Origin: Paracoccaceae bacterium
GTDB taxonomy: Bacteria; Pseudomonadota; Alphaproteobacteria; Rhodobacterales; Rhodobacteraceae
Direction: 5' to 3'
DNA: 6,908 nt
Assembly: GCA_026984895.1 (NCBI GenBank)
Contig: JALSRF010000484.1
Location: forward strand, 1 to 6,908
How positions within the stretch are numbered: the stretch's first letter is position 1; each line of letters starts with the position of its first letter. Below, in pieces: positions 5,216 to 6,908 of the stretch. A model generated the notes under the pieces. That model had not been told where the DNA came from. It made no database searches and worked only from the letters and a program-made list of their open reading frames with translations. The translations under genes were made by a program, and so were the position numbers.

Positions 5216-6585
5216 CGGGTCAGCAACTCGTCCAGGCTGGCCTTGGCATCGCCGTAGAACATCCGGGTGTTTTCCTTGTAGAACAGCGGGTTTTCGATGC
5301 CCGAGTAGCCCGTGCCCTGCCCGCGCTTCATGACGATCACGTTTTTCGCCTTCCACACCTCCAGCACCGGCATGCCGGCAATCGGGCTGTTCGGGTCTTC
5401 CTGCGCGGCCGGGTTCACGATGTCGTTCGAGCCGATCACGATCACCACGTCGGTCTCCGGGAAGTCGTCGTTGATCTCGTCCATCTCCATGACGATGTCA
5501 TAGGGCACCTTGGCCTCGGCCAGCAGCACGTTCATGTGGCCGGGCAGCCGGCCCGCGACCGGGTGGATGCCAAAGCGCACACTCTTGCCCTTCGCGCGCA
5601 GCCGGCGGGTGAGTTCCGCAACCGACTGCTGCGCCTGGGCCACCGCCATGCCGTAGCCCGGCACGACGATCACGCTGTGCGCATCGTCAAGCAGCCCGGC
5701 CACGCCGTCGGCATCGATCGCAACCATTTCGCCGTCGATCTCCATCGCCGGCCCGCTGGCGCCGCCAAAGCCGCCCAGGATCACGCTGAGAAACCTGCGG
5801 TTCATCGCCACGCACATGATGTAGCTGAGGATCGCCCCGGACGAGCCCACAAGCGCGCCGGTGACGATCAGCAGATCGTTGCCCAGCAGGAAGCCCGTGG
5901 CCGCCGCCGCCCAGCCGGAGTAGCTGTTGAGCATCGACACCACCACCGGCATGTCGGCGCCGCCGATGGCCATCACCAGGTGCCAACCCAGGATCAGCGC
6001 CAGCACCAGCATCGCATAAAGCGTCCAGCTGCCCGCGCCCTGCATGTAGAGCACCATCAGCACCAGCGAAGCGGCGACGATCAGCACGTTCCACAGGTGG
6101 CGCCCCGGCAGGATCAGCGCCTTGCCGCCGATCCTGCCCGCCAGCTTGCCGAAGGCGACGATCGAGCCGGTCAAGGTGACCGCGCCGATGAAGACGCCCA
6201 GGAAGACCTCGACCTGGTGAATGACCTCTTCGGCGGGGCTGGCGAAGGCGTGCACGGTCATGTCGGAATTCAGCCCGATCAGCACCGCCGCAAGCCCGAC
6301 GAAACTGTGCAGCGCCGCAACAAGCTGCGGCATTCCGGTCATCTCGACGCGCTGCGCGACCACCGCGCCGATGGCCGCGCCGATGGCCAGCACCAGCGCC
6401 AGCAGGGCCGAGAATTCGACCCCCGGACCCCAGATCGTGGCGATGACGGCAATCGCCATGCCGACGATCCCGAACCAGACTCCGCGCTTGGCGCTTTCCT
6501 GGTCTTTCAGCCCGCCCAGGCTGAGAATGAACAACACCGCGGCCGTGATGTAGGCGGCGGTCTGAAGCTCTGCTGTCATGGACAT
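5206..6585 (-). CDS. pntB: NAD(P) transhydrogenase subunit beta
   Basis: PntB, with PntA, forms the inner-membrane proton-translocating transhydrogenase (NADH + NADP+ to NAD+ + NADPH, driven by inward proton flow). The 459-residue product closely matches the E. coli subunit in length and sequence. The membrane domain II (about residues 1-260) has the VAALHSFVGL helix with H93, corresponding to the proton-pathway histidine (His91 in E. coli), and GGADMPVVVSMLNSYSGWAA with D211 and N220. Domain III, which binds NADP(H), begins near residue 280 and carries GYGMAVAQAQ (310-319), HPVAGRLPGHMNVLLAEA (341-358), GSNDIVNPAAQ (385-395) and the GDAKAS block (445-450). All key residues are present. The ATG at 6585 has GGGAGAG 6 bases upstream; the ATG at 6579 also has GGAG at a good distance, and a TTG at 6591 is less likely. 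It follows pntA after 19 bases and is surely co-transcribed with it. Confidence 0.97.
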   Translation of the reverse strand: MSMTAELQTAAYITAAVLFILSLGGLKDQESAKRGVWFGIVGMAIAVIATIWGPGVEFSALLALVLAIGAAIGAVVAQRVEMTGMPQLVAALHSFVGLAAVLIGLNSDMTVHAFASPAEEVIHQVEVFLGVFIGAVTLTGSIVAFGKLAGRIGGKALILPGRHLWNVLIVAASLVLMVLYMQGAGSWTLYAMLVLALILGWHLVMAIGGADMPVVVSMLNSYSGWAAAATGFLLGNDLLIVTGALVGSSGAILSYIMCVAMNRRFLSVILGGFGGASGPAMEIDGEMVAIDADGVAGLLDDAHSVIVVPGYGMAVAQAQQSVAELTRRLRAKGKSVRFGIHPVAGRLPGHMNVLLAEAKVPYDIVMEMDEINDDFPETDVVIVIGSNDIVNPAAQEDPNSPIAGMPVLEVWKAKNVIVMKRGQGTGYSGIENPLFYKENTRMFYGDAKASLDELLTRIT

Positions 6586-6591
6586 CTCCAA

Positions 6592-6598
6592 CTCTCCC
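6592..6598 (-). promoter_or_regulatory. Ribosome binding site of pntB
   Basis: On the minus strand GGGAGAG ends 6 bases before the ATG at 6585, in the short pntA-pntB spacer. A second GGAG (6586-6589) stands 6 bases before the ATG at 6579, so either start could be used; the difference is two residues. Confidence 0.6.
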
Positions 6599-6604
6599 GC
6601 CGGC

Positions 6605-6908
6605 TTACGATTTCTGGAACATCTGCAACATGCGCCGGGTGACCATGAAGCCGCCGACGATGTTGATGGTGGCGACCAGCACCGACACCGCGGCCAGCAC
6701 CGTCACCAGCGCGCTGCCCGCGCCGATCTGCAGCAGCGCGCCGACGATGATGATGCCGGAAATCGCGTTGGTCACCGCCATCAGCGGCGTGTGCAACGCA
6801 TGCGCCACCCCCCAGATCACCTGGAAGCCGACAAAGACCGCCAGAACGAAAACGATGAAATGGCCCATGAAGGCCGCCGGCGCATATTGTCCGACCAGCC
6901 ACATGAAC
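6605..6908 (-). CDS. pntA: NAD(P) transhydrogenase subunit alpha, C-terminal membrane part (partial)
   Basis: About 101 codons are present; the frame stays open to the right edge, so the gene begins outside the window and the ATG at 6904 should not be taken as its start. The visible part has three or four membrane helices with the PntA signature HALHTPLMAVTNAISG (about 35-51 of the visible part), IVGALLQIG, INIVGGFMVTRRMLQMF and a short QKS tail. This region of domain II packs against PntB and helps form the proton path. The segment APAAFMGHFIVFVLAVFVGF before it is very like the E. coli alpha subunit, which favours a single full-length PntA over the split PntAA/PntAB arrangement seen in some alphaproteobacteria such as Rhodospirillum. 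The NAD(H)-binding domain I would lie to the right. TAA stop at 6605-6607; pntB follows after 19 bases. Confidence 0.94.
   Translation of the reverse strand, partial: FMWLVGQYAPAAFMGHFIVFVLAVFVGFQVIWGVAHALHTPLMAVTNAISGIIIVGALLQIGAGSALVTVLAAVSVLVATINIVGGFMVTRRMLQMFQKS

Noticed and set aside
4225..6642. An 805-codon open frame on the plus strand, antisense to pntB and the CPBP gene
   Set aside because: The opposite strand encodes clear, full-length conserved proteins. The plus-strand translation is dominated by His, Arg, Gln, Gly and Ala, as expected when the complementary strand of high-GC coding DNA is read in the frame that avoids stops.

Overview
The window looks like chromosomal DNA of a high-GC alphaproteobacterium, most likely of the Rhodobacterales (Rhodobacter/Paracoccus/Roseobacter type). 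The reasons are the very high GC content, the gene families present, and a degenerate extragenic element at about 130-205 whose CCCCCGAGGAT core resembles spacers I associate with that order. This placement is inference. No phage, transposase, CRISPR or RNA gene is visible.

Layout, left to right. Positions 1-90 carry, on the plus strand, the last codons of an OppC/DppC-like peptide ABC-transporter permease, followed by a hairpin with a T-rich tail that looks like its terminator. Everything else is on the minus strand and transcribed right to left: the end of pntA (6605-6908, running off the window), pntB (5206-6585), a CPBP-family intramembrane protease (4222-5109), a caa3-type CtaG oxidase assembly protein (3045-4190), a 322-base gene-free gap rich in repeats (2723-3044), an MFS transporter (1532-2722) and a DUF3422 membrane-anchored protein (217-1524). 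The DUF3422 gene converges on the permease gene.

How the genes relate. pntA and pntB encode the proton-translocating NAD(P) transhydrogenase, which uses the proton-motive force to reduce NADP+ with NADH. CtaG helps assemble cytochrome oxidase, which generates that force, so two of the three units in the right half concern inner-membrane energy conversion. The CPBP protease lies between them, 96 bases after pntB and 31 bases before ctaG; its substrate cannot be read from sequence. The MFS gene and the DUF3422 gene are only 7 bases apart if the GTG start is right, so they are probably co-transcribed and may work together on an unknown substrate. All six main products except the soluble part of DUF3422 are integral membrane proteins.

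The coding content is ordinary and I see no clear new system. The less explained material is non-coding: an imperfect pair of about 54-base direct repeats with a 63-base period upstream of the MFS gene, short GC-rich tandem repeats (8, 11 and 13 bases), a perfect 11-bp inverted repeat after pntB, and the structured element between the convergent genes at the left end.
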